Assembly: GCA_903956835.1 (NCBI GenBank)
Contig: CAJBOM010000065.1
Span: 1 to 40,864, forward strand
Direction of reading: 5' to 3'
DNA: 40,864 bases
Origin: an uncultured Verrucomicrobiota bacterium
Lineage (GTDB): Bacteria; Verrucomicrobiota; Verrucomicrobiia; Methylacidiphilales; Verrucolacustridaceae
The notes below the pieces were generated by a model. It did no database searches, had not been told where the DNA came from, and was given only the letters and a program-made list of their open reading frames with translations. Every line of letters starts with the position of its first letter. Position 1 is the stretch's first letter. Both the position numbers and the translations under genes were made by a program. This document shows positions 18,397 through 26,902 of this stretch, in pieces.

Positions 18397-19487
18397 AGGC
18401 ATCCCCCATCCGTTTTGCCATTATCGGGTCCGGAAATATTGCCGAGAAACACGCCCAGGCCATTGCTGCCGTTCCCGGCGCTAAACTCATCGCCGTTTGG
18501 GGCCGAGACCCAAACCGCGGTCGCTCGTTCGCCAAAACCTTAGGGGTAGATTTCGTGACCGACCTAGCATCCTTAGCTGCGCGAGACGACTTGGACGCGG
18601 CAACCATCGCCACCCCCAGCGGTGTTCATGCCGAAAGCTCCCTCCCCTTTCTCCGTCAAGGCAAGGCCGTCCTTTGCGAAAAACCTCTCGAGATCACCAT
18701 GGAAAAAGCCGATCTGATGATCGACACTGCACGGGAGCATGGGGCCATCCTTGCGGGAGTTTTCCAACAGCGCCTAGGAGTTGGCGCTCAAGCGATGAAG
18801 AAAGCGGTCTGCGATGGACGTTTCGGAACAATCACCCTCGCGAGTGCGCAGCTCAAGTGGTGGCGTGAACAGGCGTATTACGACTCCGTTTCCTGGCGAG
18901 GGACCCTCTTGCTCGATGGGGGCGGGGCTCTCATGAATCAGGGAATCCACGTCGTCGATCTACTTCAGTGGTTGGTGGGAATGCCAAGTGAGGTCTTTTC
19001 CTACTCCGCTTGTTTGGCTCACAAACGGATCGAAGTAGAGGACACTGCGATCATCGCCCTCCGCTATCCCAGTGGCGCCCTTGGCACAATTGAAGCCTCG
19101 ACCGCCTGCAAGCCCGGTTTCGCAATGCGCATTGAGTTGTGTGGAGACAAAGGCTCCGCCGTACTCGAAGACGATCGGATCGCCCGCTGGCAGTTCGACG
19201 ATGAACGACCTGAGGACAAATCGGTCCGCACCATGGGAAGTGGTGCGATCGTTGGCGGCTCGGGCGACCCTCGCGCTATCGGTTTCGAAGGCCACCGGAT
19301 TCTCATTGAAGACCTTGTCGGGGCGATCCATGAAAAACGCTCGCCCATGATTCCAGGAAGCGAAGCGCGTAATGCCGTCCAACTAATCCTTGCCGCATAC
19401 GAATCCGTCCGGTCCGGAAAACCCATCCGATTGCCTCAACTCAAGAAGCACGCCCATACCAACTCTATGGGTGGCACGAAAAAGTGA
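18393..19487 (+). CDS. Gfo/Idh/MocA-family oxidoreductase (copy 4)
   Basis: 'RFAIIGSGNIAEKHAQAIAAVPGAKLIAVW', 'AVLCEKPLEITMEKADLMI'; GTG start with GTGA overlap to copy 3. Confidence 0.9.
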   Translation: MKASPIRFAIIGSGNIAEKHAQAIAAVPGAKLIAVWGRDPNRGRSFAKTLGVDFVTDLASLAARDDLDAATIATPSGVHAESSLPFLRQGKAVLCEKPLEITMEKADLMIDTAREHGAILAGVFQQRLGVGAQAMKKAVCDGRFGTITLASAQLKWWREQAYYDSVSWRGTLLLDGGGALMNQGIHVVDLLQWLVGMPSEVFSYSACLAHKRIEVEDTAIIALRYPSGALGTIEASTACKPGFAMRIELCGDKGSAVLEDDRIARWQFDDERPEDKSVRTMGSGAIVGGSGDPRAIGFEGHRILIEDLVGAIHEKRSPMIPGSEARNAVQLILAAYESVRSGKPIRLPQLKKHAHTNSMGGTKK

Positions 19488-19541
19488 GTCCTGTCGGTTT
19501 AGTCATGCACAATTCATGTTTTTTAAAGAAAGGTTAAAGTT

Positions 19542-21563
19542 ATGTCGAAAATAAAAAATAGCCTGTTTTTATGCCTATCTGTCGTAATAGCAGGAGATAT
19601 TTCTGCGCATGCCGCTTCTGGGTTGATCATAAAACAGGGGCAAGCTTTCAAGATTGTTTACCCTGAGAAAGCCCTGCTTGTGGAAAAAACTTCTGCTGAA
19701 GAACTTTCTCAATATATTCGGCAGTCCACCGGGGCACGGACAGAAGTACTCTCAGAAAATAACCTAGAAACAAAGGATGCTGCCGACGCCTATATCGGGC
19801 AGTGCAGTTTCACGAAAGAACAAGGTTCTTATGTAAAGAGCTTCAAACAGGAAGAGTTCATGATTACGGCAAGTGAAGGCAAGCTCTTCATCTACGGAGA
19901 TGACGGAACAGGGAGTCCCTTTGCCCAGAATACAAGAACTGGAACGCTTTTCGGAGTGTATGATTTTCTAGAAAAAGAGGTTGGGGTGGCCTGGATCTGG
20001 CCAGGTAAGAGCGGTGAAGATGTGCCGAATCGAAAAACATTTCAGGTTGCTTCGTTTTCCAGGAGGGACAGTCCACGCCTCTGCTACCGCGGATTTAAGT
20101 TCTCCGCTGCATATAAGGAATCAAAAGAGTTTAAAACTGATCTTAGTTATTGGTTTAAGCGGATGAAACTGAGTTGGATACCTCAGGCCTGGTTTGGTCA
20201 CAGTTGGGGAAACTATATGGTGAAAACAGGAATGGATAAAAAACATCCTGAATGGCTGGCATTATGGGGAGGAACAAGGAGGAAACCGCAGTACTGCACA
20301 TCCAACAAGGACTTTCGGGATTATATTGTGGACCAATGTCTGCACAATCCAATCAACAAGGACAAATGGATTGTTTCGGTATCACCGAACGATGGCTATG
20401 GCTTCTGTGAGTGCGACAAATGCCGAGCCCTTGACCCCGCTAACACTGATTATACATCAGATATCCCGAATTTATCCAACCGCCATTGGGATTACGCTAA
20501 TTATGTGGCCCAAGAGGTAAAGAAACAAAGGCCTGGCCTGAATGTCGGGATGTTGTCCTACACCGCCTATAGTAGTCCTCCTACGAATATCGCAACGATG
20601 GAAGATAATCTTTTTGTCTCCCTGTGCTTCTCCGCGTCCTATTGCGTTCTTCCGGAAAAGAAAAAGCGTTTTTATGAGGACATTCTCTTATGGAAATCAA
20701 AAGGTGCAAAGTTCGTTATAAATGAATATTGGGGGATGCATTACTGGTTAGATTTGCCCTACATATTCACCAAACAAATATCCGAGTTCATGCCACTTAT
20801 CTATAAGAATGGCCTGATTGGAATGGGCGGGGAAGCGCAGAAGAATTTCTCTACCCAAGGACCCAACTACTATCTCGTCTGCCATTTAATGTGGAACCCG
20901 GAAGACAATTCCGAACAGATCCTCCATCGTTACTACGAGGCTTTCGGTCCTGCGGCGAAGTATATCAGGAGTTATTACGACACCTTTGAGACCTCCATTC
21001 TGGAAAACCAGAAATGCGATTTCGCGTACCTACATTTAATCAATTCATGGCCTGAAATATTTCCGCCAGCGACAATCACCAAGGCCGAGGAATGTCTCAA
21101 GAAGGCTCAAGATGCCGTGCAAGCCAGCCCGATTCATGCCGAGCGCGTGAAACTAGTTGCCATCGGCTTTGAATACACCAAAGACATGGTTGAACTACTT
21201 CGCATCTACAGAACCCTGGGAAGAGCTGGGGTTCCCCTTTGGTTCTTCGGTTATCAAGGGGCCTTAGCAGAGATGAGTTACTGGAAGCATTTACCAGAAA
21301 TGCCTGCTTCCTGGACCCAGTTCTGGAAACAGCATCCCGACGAACCGATCTCCCAGGTAGAGAAGTTGAAGTTACTGAGGCGCGCCTATGACCTCGGAAA
21401 TGAACGAGAAAGAATAGTAAATGAATATGCGGATCGGCCCATCGTATCACTGGGAATGTTTAACCACTTCAAAACAAATGGACTCTCCCCATGGCAACAG
21501 ACCATAAAACAGGAGCTTGAAAAAGAAGGCATTACTGTTGGGGCAGATCCGAAGCAGAAATAA
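19542..21563 (+). CDS. Secreted DUF4838-domain protein (second copy)
   Basis: Signal peptide 'LFLCLSVVIAGDISAHA'; 'SAEELSQYIRQSTGARTEV'; 'NDGYGFCECDKCRALD...NEYWGMHYWLDLPYIF...NYYLVCHLMWNPEDN'. Confidence 0.8.
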   Translation: MSKIKNSLFLCLSVVIAGDISAHAASGLIIKQGQAFKIVYPEKALLVEKTSAEELSQYIRQSTGARTEVLSENNLETKDAADAYIGQCSFTKEQGSYVKSFKQEEFMITASEGKLFIYGDDGTGSPFAQNTRTGTLFGVYDFLEKEVGVAWIWPGKSGEDVPNRKTFQVASFSRRDSPRLCYRGFKFSAAYKESKEFKTDLSYWFKRMKLSWIPQAWFGHSWGNYMVKTGMDKKHPEWLALWGGTRRKPQYCTSNKDFRDYIVDQCLHNPINKDKWIVSVSPNDGYGFCECDKCRALDPANTDYTSDIPNLSNRHWDYANYVAQEVKKQRPGLNVGMLSYTAYSSPPTNIATMEDNLFVSLCFSASYCVLPEKKKRFYEDILLWKSKGAKFVINEYWGMHYWLDLPYIFTKQISEFMPLIYKNGLIGMGGEAQKNFSTQGPNYYLVCHLMWNPEDNSEQILHRYYEAFGPAAKYIRSYYDTFETSILENQKCDFAYLHLINSWPEIFPPATITKAEECLKKAQDAVQASPIHAERVKLVAIGFEYTKDMVELLRIYRTLGRAGVPLWFFGYQGALAEMSYWKHLPEMPASWTQFWKQHPDEPISQVEKLKLLRRAYDLGNERERIVNEYADRPIVSLGMFNHFKTNGLSPWQQTIKQELEKEGITVGADPKQK

Positions 21564-21743
21564 TGCATAGAACAACTTTCAGCATGGTTCCCACTGGGCT
21601 TGAACAGAGGAGCGGATCGTGGCACTCAATGGAGAGGGTCCACTCCCACGCTCACCCCGACGACTACCGGATTCAGCCAAGGGAAGAGTAGGCAGATTGA
21701 AACCCTTCGATTTGGAACGATTGAGAGGAAAAGCAAGGCAGGT

Positions 21744-23018
21744 ATGAGCTTAAGGTTTATCAACGGTCGTGAATCAATACGGGACCCGATTCAACCTGAT
21801 ACTTTTAGCGTGATTATTGCCGGGGATTGTTGTCCGTGGGAGAACTCCATTGAAACAATCCGCGATGGCAAGGCAGCGCAGATTATTTCCAGTGTAAAAC
21901 CATTCATTGACTCCGCCGACCTGAAAATAATCCAATTTGAGTCCCCGCTGACGAACAACGACACCCCCATCGATAAAAGCGGGCCTAATTTGAAATGTCC
22001 GCCGGAATGTATTGATTTGGTGCGGGCTGGCGGTTTCGACGTGGCCTTGCTCAGTAATAATCATATCGGCGACCATGGCTCGGCCGTGGTCATGGAAACG
22101 ATTGAGCATTTTAAGGCCGCTGGCATAAAAACCGTGGGAGCAGGGAAAGACCTCGCCACGGCACGCATTCCATTAAAGGTTGAATGCAAAACCATTCAGA
22201 TTTCGATTCTTAATTTTGCCGAAAACGAGTTTGGGATAGCTGGAAAGGATAGCGCGGGATGTGCCCCGCTTAATCCGATTGAGAACATACAAGCCATCAA
22301 GAGGGCCGCGCAATCTGCCGACCTGGTATTTGTGGTTGTCCATGGCGGCCACGAACGTAATCCCCTGCCTTCCCCACGCATGGTCAGTGCTTATCGCGCG
22401 TTTGCCGACGCTGGTGCATCCATCGTAATGAACATTCACCCCCATTGCCCTGAAGGAATTGAATTATGGAATGGCGTTCCTATCGTTTATTCGCCTGGGA
22501 ACCTCTTCTTCCCATGGTCCGATTTATCTTCCGACCATTTAAATGCGATGTGGTGGATTGGCTATTTACCCAAGTTTACCTGTGACCGTAAGGGTGTCTA
22601 TGCCATCGAGTTAATGCCCTATCGGTTCGACAATGAACGCATGCATTCATTGCCTCCTGATGATACAGAGAAGTTTTTTAACTATATGTCAGCTCTGTGC
22701 AATCTCATTAGTGATCCAGAAACAATTCAGAGCTACTTCGACGCATGGTGTGCTCATGAAGGTTCTAAATATCTATCTTGGATTCGTGACCGACTTGCAA
22801 AATGGCCGATAGAACTCAATTCTCGTGAGGCCGTGCGGGAATTATTGCCAGTTCGCAATATGTTCACTTGTGAAGCACACAATAATATGATCACCACCTA
22901 TTTGCGGCTGGTCGAGGAAGGGCGAGTGCCTCAAGCATTAGAAGGTTGGCCAAAAATAGAAATACTTCAAAGTCCTGCCTGGGCTCAGAAGTATTGGGAA
23001 AAGCTTCAAATTCATTAA
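21744..23018 (+). CDS. CapA-family (poly-gamma-glutamate biosynthesis-type, metallophosphatase-fold) protein
   Basis: Start refined to MSLRFINGRES (21744). 'VIIAGDCCPWENS', 'FESPLTNNDTPI', 'LLSNNHIGDHG', 'VHGGHERNPLPSP', 'GVPIVYSPGNLFF'. Confidence 0.8.
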   Translation: MSLRFINGRESIRDPIQPDTFSVIIAGDCCPWENSIETIRDGKAAQIISSVKPFIDSADLKIIQFESPLTNNDTPIDKSGPNLKCPPECIDLVRAGGFDVALLSNNHIGDHGSAVVMETIEHFKAAGIKTVGAGKDLATARIPLKVECKTIQISILNFAENEFGIAGKDSAGCAPLNPIENIQAIKRAAQSADLVFVVVHGGHERNPLPSPRMVSAYRAFADAGASIVMNIHPHCPEGIELWNGVPIVYSPGNLFFPWSDLSSDHLNAMWWIGYLPKFTCDRKGVYAIELMPYRFDNERMHSLPPDDTEKFFNYMSALCNLISDPETIQSYFDAWCAHEGSKYLSWIRDRLAKWPIELNSREAVRELLPVRNMFTCEAHNNMITTYLRLVEEGRVPQALEGWPKIEILQSPAWAQKYWEKLQIH

Positions 23019-23194
23019 TTTGTTTTAATCTACATTGGAGATAGATAAATGATTATTTATAATCTGAGGCAGACTTATCGCCATCTCGCAAAGTGTGCCA
23101 TCCGATAAGGCGTTATTGAGCTTTTCTCTTAGACTCAGACTATCTTTCCGATCGCTCGACAGGGCTACTCCATTCACCATCAAGTTCACAAACA

Positions 23195-24181
23195 ATGAGA
23201 AAACAAGGAAACTCACGATATCAACCGCTCTTATCTTCGATTACTGGAGCGATCGGTCAGACACCTTTACTGGAACTCCAGCGGTTGACGAAAACGTGCG
23301 AAGGAAGAATTCTCGCCAAGCTGGAGTACCTCAATCCTGGTTTTTCTAAGAAAGACCGCATTGCCCTCCAGATAATGGACGATGCCGAAAAGGCAGGTGA
23401 ACTTTCTCCCGGGCAGACCGTCGTAGAACTGACCAGCGGCAACACTGGAACCGGTTTGGCCATCGTCTGCACTACCCGCGGTTATCCTTTCGTGGCTGTC
23501 ATGTCGAAGGGAAACTCCATGGAGCGAGCCCAGATGATGACTGCACTCGGGGCGGAGGTGATTTTGGTGGATCAGGATCCTTCTTCCATCCCGGGCGAAG
23601 TCTCCGGCTCTGACCTTGAACTGGTCGAGATAAAAACGGCAGAAATCACCCATAAGCGGAAGGCGTTTCGGGCGAATCAATTTACCAATCGTAGTGCCTT
23701 CATGGCCCACTACCAGCAGACCGGTCCAGAGATTCTCGAGCAGTCCCATGGAAAAATCACAGCTTTTTGCGATTTCGTTGGAACTGGAGGAACCTTTGCG
23801 GGATGCCTAAAGGCATTCAAGGAGTTCAATCCTCAGATCCTAGGTTTTTTGGTTGAACCCGAGGGAGCGTCCATTTTGCACGGGGACTCAGTAACCAAGG
23901 CGAACCACCGGATTCAAGGAGGCGGATATATCCGGCCTAATCTTCCTCTGCTCGAGGGCTGCTTAGCGGATGGATATATTCAAGTGAGCGATAATGAAGC
24001 AATTCAGGCGGCACGACGTCTCGCTCTTGAGGAGGGAGTCTTTGGAGGGTTTTCTTCTGGGGCGAACGTGGCGGCAGCTCTCCAGTTATTACGGGGTCCT
24101 TGCCGAGGAGGCACCGTGGCAATCTGTATCTGTGATTCAGGATTGAAGTATTTATCCACCGATCTCTGGCCGAAAAGATAA
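23195..24181 (+). CDS. Cysteine-synthase-type (OASS/CBS family) PLP enzyme
   Basis: 'GAIGQTPLLELQRL', 'LEYLNPGFSKKDRIAL' (PLP Lys), 'ELTSGNTGTGLA', 'HRIQGGGYI', 'FGGFSSGANVAAAL'. Confidence 0.85.
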   Translation: MRKQGNSRYQPLLSSITGAIGQTPLLELQRLTKTCEGRILAKLEYLNPGFSKKDRIALQIMDDAEKAGELSPGQTVVELTSGNTGTGLAIVCTTRGYPFVAVMSKGNSMERAQMMTALGAEVILVDQDPSSIPGEVSGSDLELVEIKTAEITHKRKAFRANQFTNRSAFMAHYQQTGPEILEQSHGKITAFCDFVGTGGTFAGCLKAFKEFNPQILGFLVEPEGASILHGDSVTKANHRIQGGGYIRPNLPLLEGCLADGYIQVSDNEAIQAARRLALEEGVFGGFSSGANVAAALQLLRGPCRGGTVAICICDSGLKYLSTDLWPKR

Positions 24182-24228
24182 CTCTGCTTCCCGTTTGCTT
24201 AAAGGCGATCGAAGTTTGTTCCCTGTCC

Positions 24229-24250
24229 ATTCTCTCCCGTGCGAGAGAGT
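24229..24250. terminator. Candidate bidirectional hairpin between convergent genes
   Basis: ATTCTCTC-CCGTGC-GAGAGAGT: 8-bp arms with one G-U-type mismatch between convergent genes ending at 24181 (+) and 24276 (-). No clear U tract. Confidence 0.4.
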
Positions 24251-24275
24251 GGCCTCCTGAACATTTCTGTCGAAG

Positions 24276-25394
24276 TTATTTCTCCGAGGACTTGCTCTTC
24301 TGGGAGAGTCCGGCCGCATATCGGGTCATGTCCCCCAAGAGAGCCTGCACATCTTCTTTTTGGGTTTGCCAAGAGCACATGAACCGTGCCCCGCCCCCGA
24401 TGAAGTGATAGTATTTCCAACCCTGTTGTTGGAGGAATAAATCCATCGAGTCTGGCAGATAAAGGAAAACGGCGTTTGATTCAACGGGGTGCAGCAACCG
24501 GACTCCAGGGATTTTCACTGCCCGCTCTGCGAAAAAGCTGGCGAGCCCGAGTGCCGACCGTAGATACTTTTCGTAGGCGGAGTTCTCTAACATGGAAATC
24601 CAAGGTGCCGTCAGATAGCGCATTTTGGAGGCAAGCTGACCCGCTTGTTTGCATCGATAGTCAAATTCCTTTGCCAGTTCGGGATCAAAGAATACCACCG
24701 CCTCGGATAAGCCAATCCCGGCTTTTGTCCCGCCCAAGCAGAGCACATCAACCCCTGCTTTCCAGCTGAGTTCCTTGGGGCTCAGCCCAGAAGAAACCAC
24801 CGCAAGGAGAAACCTCGCCCCATCCATATGGACACGCATGCCGTGTTTTTTAGCGACGGTGCAAAGTTGCTTGAGCTCCTCGGGTTGGTAGCGGGTTCCC
24901 AGCTCTGTCGGTTGCGACAAGGAAAGAACCCGGGGTCGGGGATAATGGATATCCTGTCGTTTTGTGATAAGTGCCTCCACCGCCGCCGGGGCAAGCTTTC
25001 CTCCAGCACCCGTTCCGAGAAGGAGTTTCGTCCCGTTGCTAAAGAATTCTGGCGCCCCGCATTCATCCGTCTCAACATGGGAGGTGTCGTGGGCAATGAC
25101 GCTGTGGTACGATTGACAGAGAGAAGCCAGCGAAAGTGAGTTGGCTGCCGTTCCGTTGAAAACGAAAAACACTTCGCAATTGGTTTCGAAGTAGGTCCGG
25201 AAAAGATCACTAGCTTTTTCTGTGTGGCGATCCATGCCGTAGGATGCCTCAAATCCTTCATTAGCTTTCCCCATGGCCGTCCAAGCTTCCGGACAAATTC
25301 CGGCAGTGTTGTCGCTCGCAAACTGGTACTTCGCTTGCACCTCCCCTAAAGAGATGGAGGCAGAATGGGCGGGACGGCGGGATGCGTGCTTCAT
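24276..25394 (-). CDS. Threonine-aldolase/beta-eliminating-lyase-family PLP enzyme
   Basis: Start refined to MKHASRRPAHSASISLGEVQAKYQFASDNTAG; 'VFFVFNGTAANSLSLASL', 'MRVHMDGARFLLAV', 'VLCLGGTKAGIGLSEAVVFF' (PLP Lys). Confidence 0.85.
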   Translation of the reverse strand: MKHASRRPAHSASISLGEVQAKYQFASDNTAGICPEAWTAMGKANEGFEASYGMDRHTEKASDLFRTYFETNCEVFFVFNGTAANSLSLASLCQSYHSVIAHDTSHVETDECGAPEFFSNGTKLLLGTGAGGKLAPAAVEALITKRQDIHYPRPRVLSLSQPTELGTRYQPEELKQLCTVAKKHGMRVHMDGARFLLAVVSSGLSPKELSWKAGVDVLCLGGTKAGIGLSEAVVFFDPELAKEFDYRCKQAGQLASKMRYLTAPWISMLENSAYEKYLRSALGLASFFAERAVKIPGVRLLHPVESNAVFLYLPDSMDLFLQQQGWKYYHFIGGGARFMCSWQTQKEDVQALLGDMTRYAAGLSQKSKSSEK

Positions 25395-25422
25395 ACTTTC
25401 AAGGAATACGCCTGAGTTTTTT

Positions 25423-26805
25423 CTAAAGTGCCGGACGATAGCATTCACCCAACAGATCTCGGATCTGGTAAGATCGCCCATCCTGAGCCGATCGCCAGAT
25501 CGCTTCCCCCGTGGCAATGGCCAAAGCTCCCGCATAACTGTCGGAGGAGAGCTTCAGTCGGAGACTTTTATCGTTCGGGCCGAGAAATAGGTCCCTGCGA
25601 ATCACTGGATCCGCACCACCATGCCCCCCCGGGGCCACCGGCACGTCGTACTCTTCGCGACCACCAAACAACGGCCAAACGACGATCTGATCCTTGCTGG
25701 GTTCCCCCGAGCCGGCTCCCGTAGGATCGGTATAGTAACGATGACTGACCTCAAGGCGTCCGCGAGTTCCATTGATGGCCAAGGTGTACCCTTCCCAGGG
25801 TGCGGAGAAGTTGATTGAATAAGCCAGCGAGGCACCGTTCCGATACCGTATGACGGAAGAATACGTGTCCTCAATATCGATGGCTTCGTCGTAGATATAA
25901 TTATCCAGCGGATACTGTTCGGCATACGGTAACTCGAGTTTATCCCAACCGGGTCGAACGCGCTCCGAGGGTTTATCCCCTCGCGGAGCATAGTGGGTTT
26001 GAAAATAGGGGCACGCTTGCCGAACTTCCGTAAGAGTAAGCTTACGACCGTCTGGAGATTTGGGGCGGTGTGCTCCGTGGGGCCCGTAATAATTTCGCGC
26101 ACCAAAGGCGAAGACCGTTTCTGGAGGAGAATCGATCAGCCAACTGATTAAATCAAGGTGGTGAACGGATTTGTGGATGCTCAACCCGCCTGATTTCGAC
26201 CGCTCACGATTCCATCGATAAAAGTAACTTGCCCCATGAAAAGTATCGAGGTTGTAAGCATATTCTATGTTGGTGGGCCGCCCTATCTTGTTTTCCAGCA
26301 GAAGCTCTTTGATGCGACAATTAATGTCGGTGTAGCGACAATTGTGGGCAACCACCAGAGAGCCTCGGCTTTTCTTTTCCGCAGCGAGCACTTGACGGAT
26401 TTGCTCAGAGTTAATCACAGCGGGCTTTTCTGCGATTACCCGCAAATCATTTCGCAAACCGGCTAAAATATATTCGGCGTGAGTAAAGTCGGGTCCAGCA
26501 ACCAACAGAACATCGGGATGAGTCTCGCGAATCATGGCCTCGACCCCTTGGGTCGGCGTGAAACTTGGAATCGAGAGCCCCAGTTTCTTCTGAAATTGCT
26601 TAATCCGCTCCAGATCTAGATCGAGAATACCCACCACTTCGGCTTGATCCCGGAAATCGCCCGCATCCTGCGTATCGGCTCTGCCCAGAAGGGGAAGCAA
26701 AAAATGATAAATACCCCGCACACTCAAACCGCAAATTGCATAGCGAGTTTTCCTACTAGGAGTCATTTCCGGCGAGTGCTGGGCAGTGGGGTGAACAAGA
26801 CTCAT
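25423..26805 (-). CDS. Gfo/Idh/MocA-family oxidoreductase (copy 5)
   Basis: 'YAICGLSVRGIYHFLLPLL', 'LRVIAEKPAVINSEQIRQVLAAEKK', 'SGGLSIHKSVHHLDLISWLID'. Confidence 0.85.
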   Translation of the reverse strand: MSLVHPTAQHSPEMTPSRKTRYAICGLSVRGIYHFLLPLLGRADTQDAGDFRDQAEVVGILDLDLERIKQFQKKLGLSIPSFTPTQGVEAMIRETHPDVLLVAGPDFTHAEYILAGLRNDLRVIAEKPAVINSEQIRQVLAAEKKSRGSLVVAHNCRYTDINCRIKELLLENKIGRPTNIEYAYNLDTFHGASYFYRWNRERSKSGGLSIHKSVHHLDLISWLIDSPPETVFAFGARNYYGPHGAHRPKSPDGRKLTLTEVRQACPYFQTHYAPRGDKPSERVRPGWDKLELPYAEQYPLDNYIYDEAIDIEDTYSSVIRYRNGASLAYSINFSAPWEGYTLAINGTRGRLEVSHRYYTDPTGAGSGEPSKDQIVVWPLFGGREEYDVPVAPGGHGGADPVIRRDLFLGPNDKSLRLKLSSDSYAGALAIATGEAIWRSAQDGRSYQIRDLLGECYRPAL

Positions 26806-26902
26806 GTTAGAAGGATCTCACTTGGGTGAAGGCATGACCAGTTTTTATGTGTTAGATGACACACTGCCCATAAGCCAAGGTCAGACTGGAATCGGTTTCT
26901 TT

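Noticed and set aside
18056-18613. 185-aa minus-strand ORF across the copy 3/copy 4 junction
   Set aside because: Spans two well-supported sense genes; no domain signal.
23074-23109. Inverted repeat CTTATCG...CGATAAG upstream of the cysteine-synthase-like gene
   Set aside because: Only 7-bp arms with a ~22-nt loop; too weak to call a riboswitch or attenuator without covariation evidence.
24782-25321. 179-aa minus-strand ORF in another frame of the threonine aldolase gene
   Set aside because: Alternative-frame artefact within a well-supported CDS.
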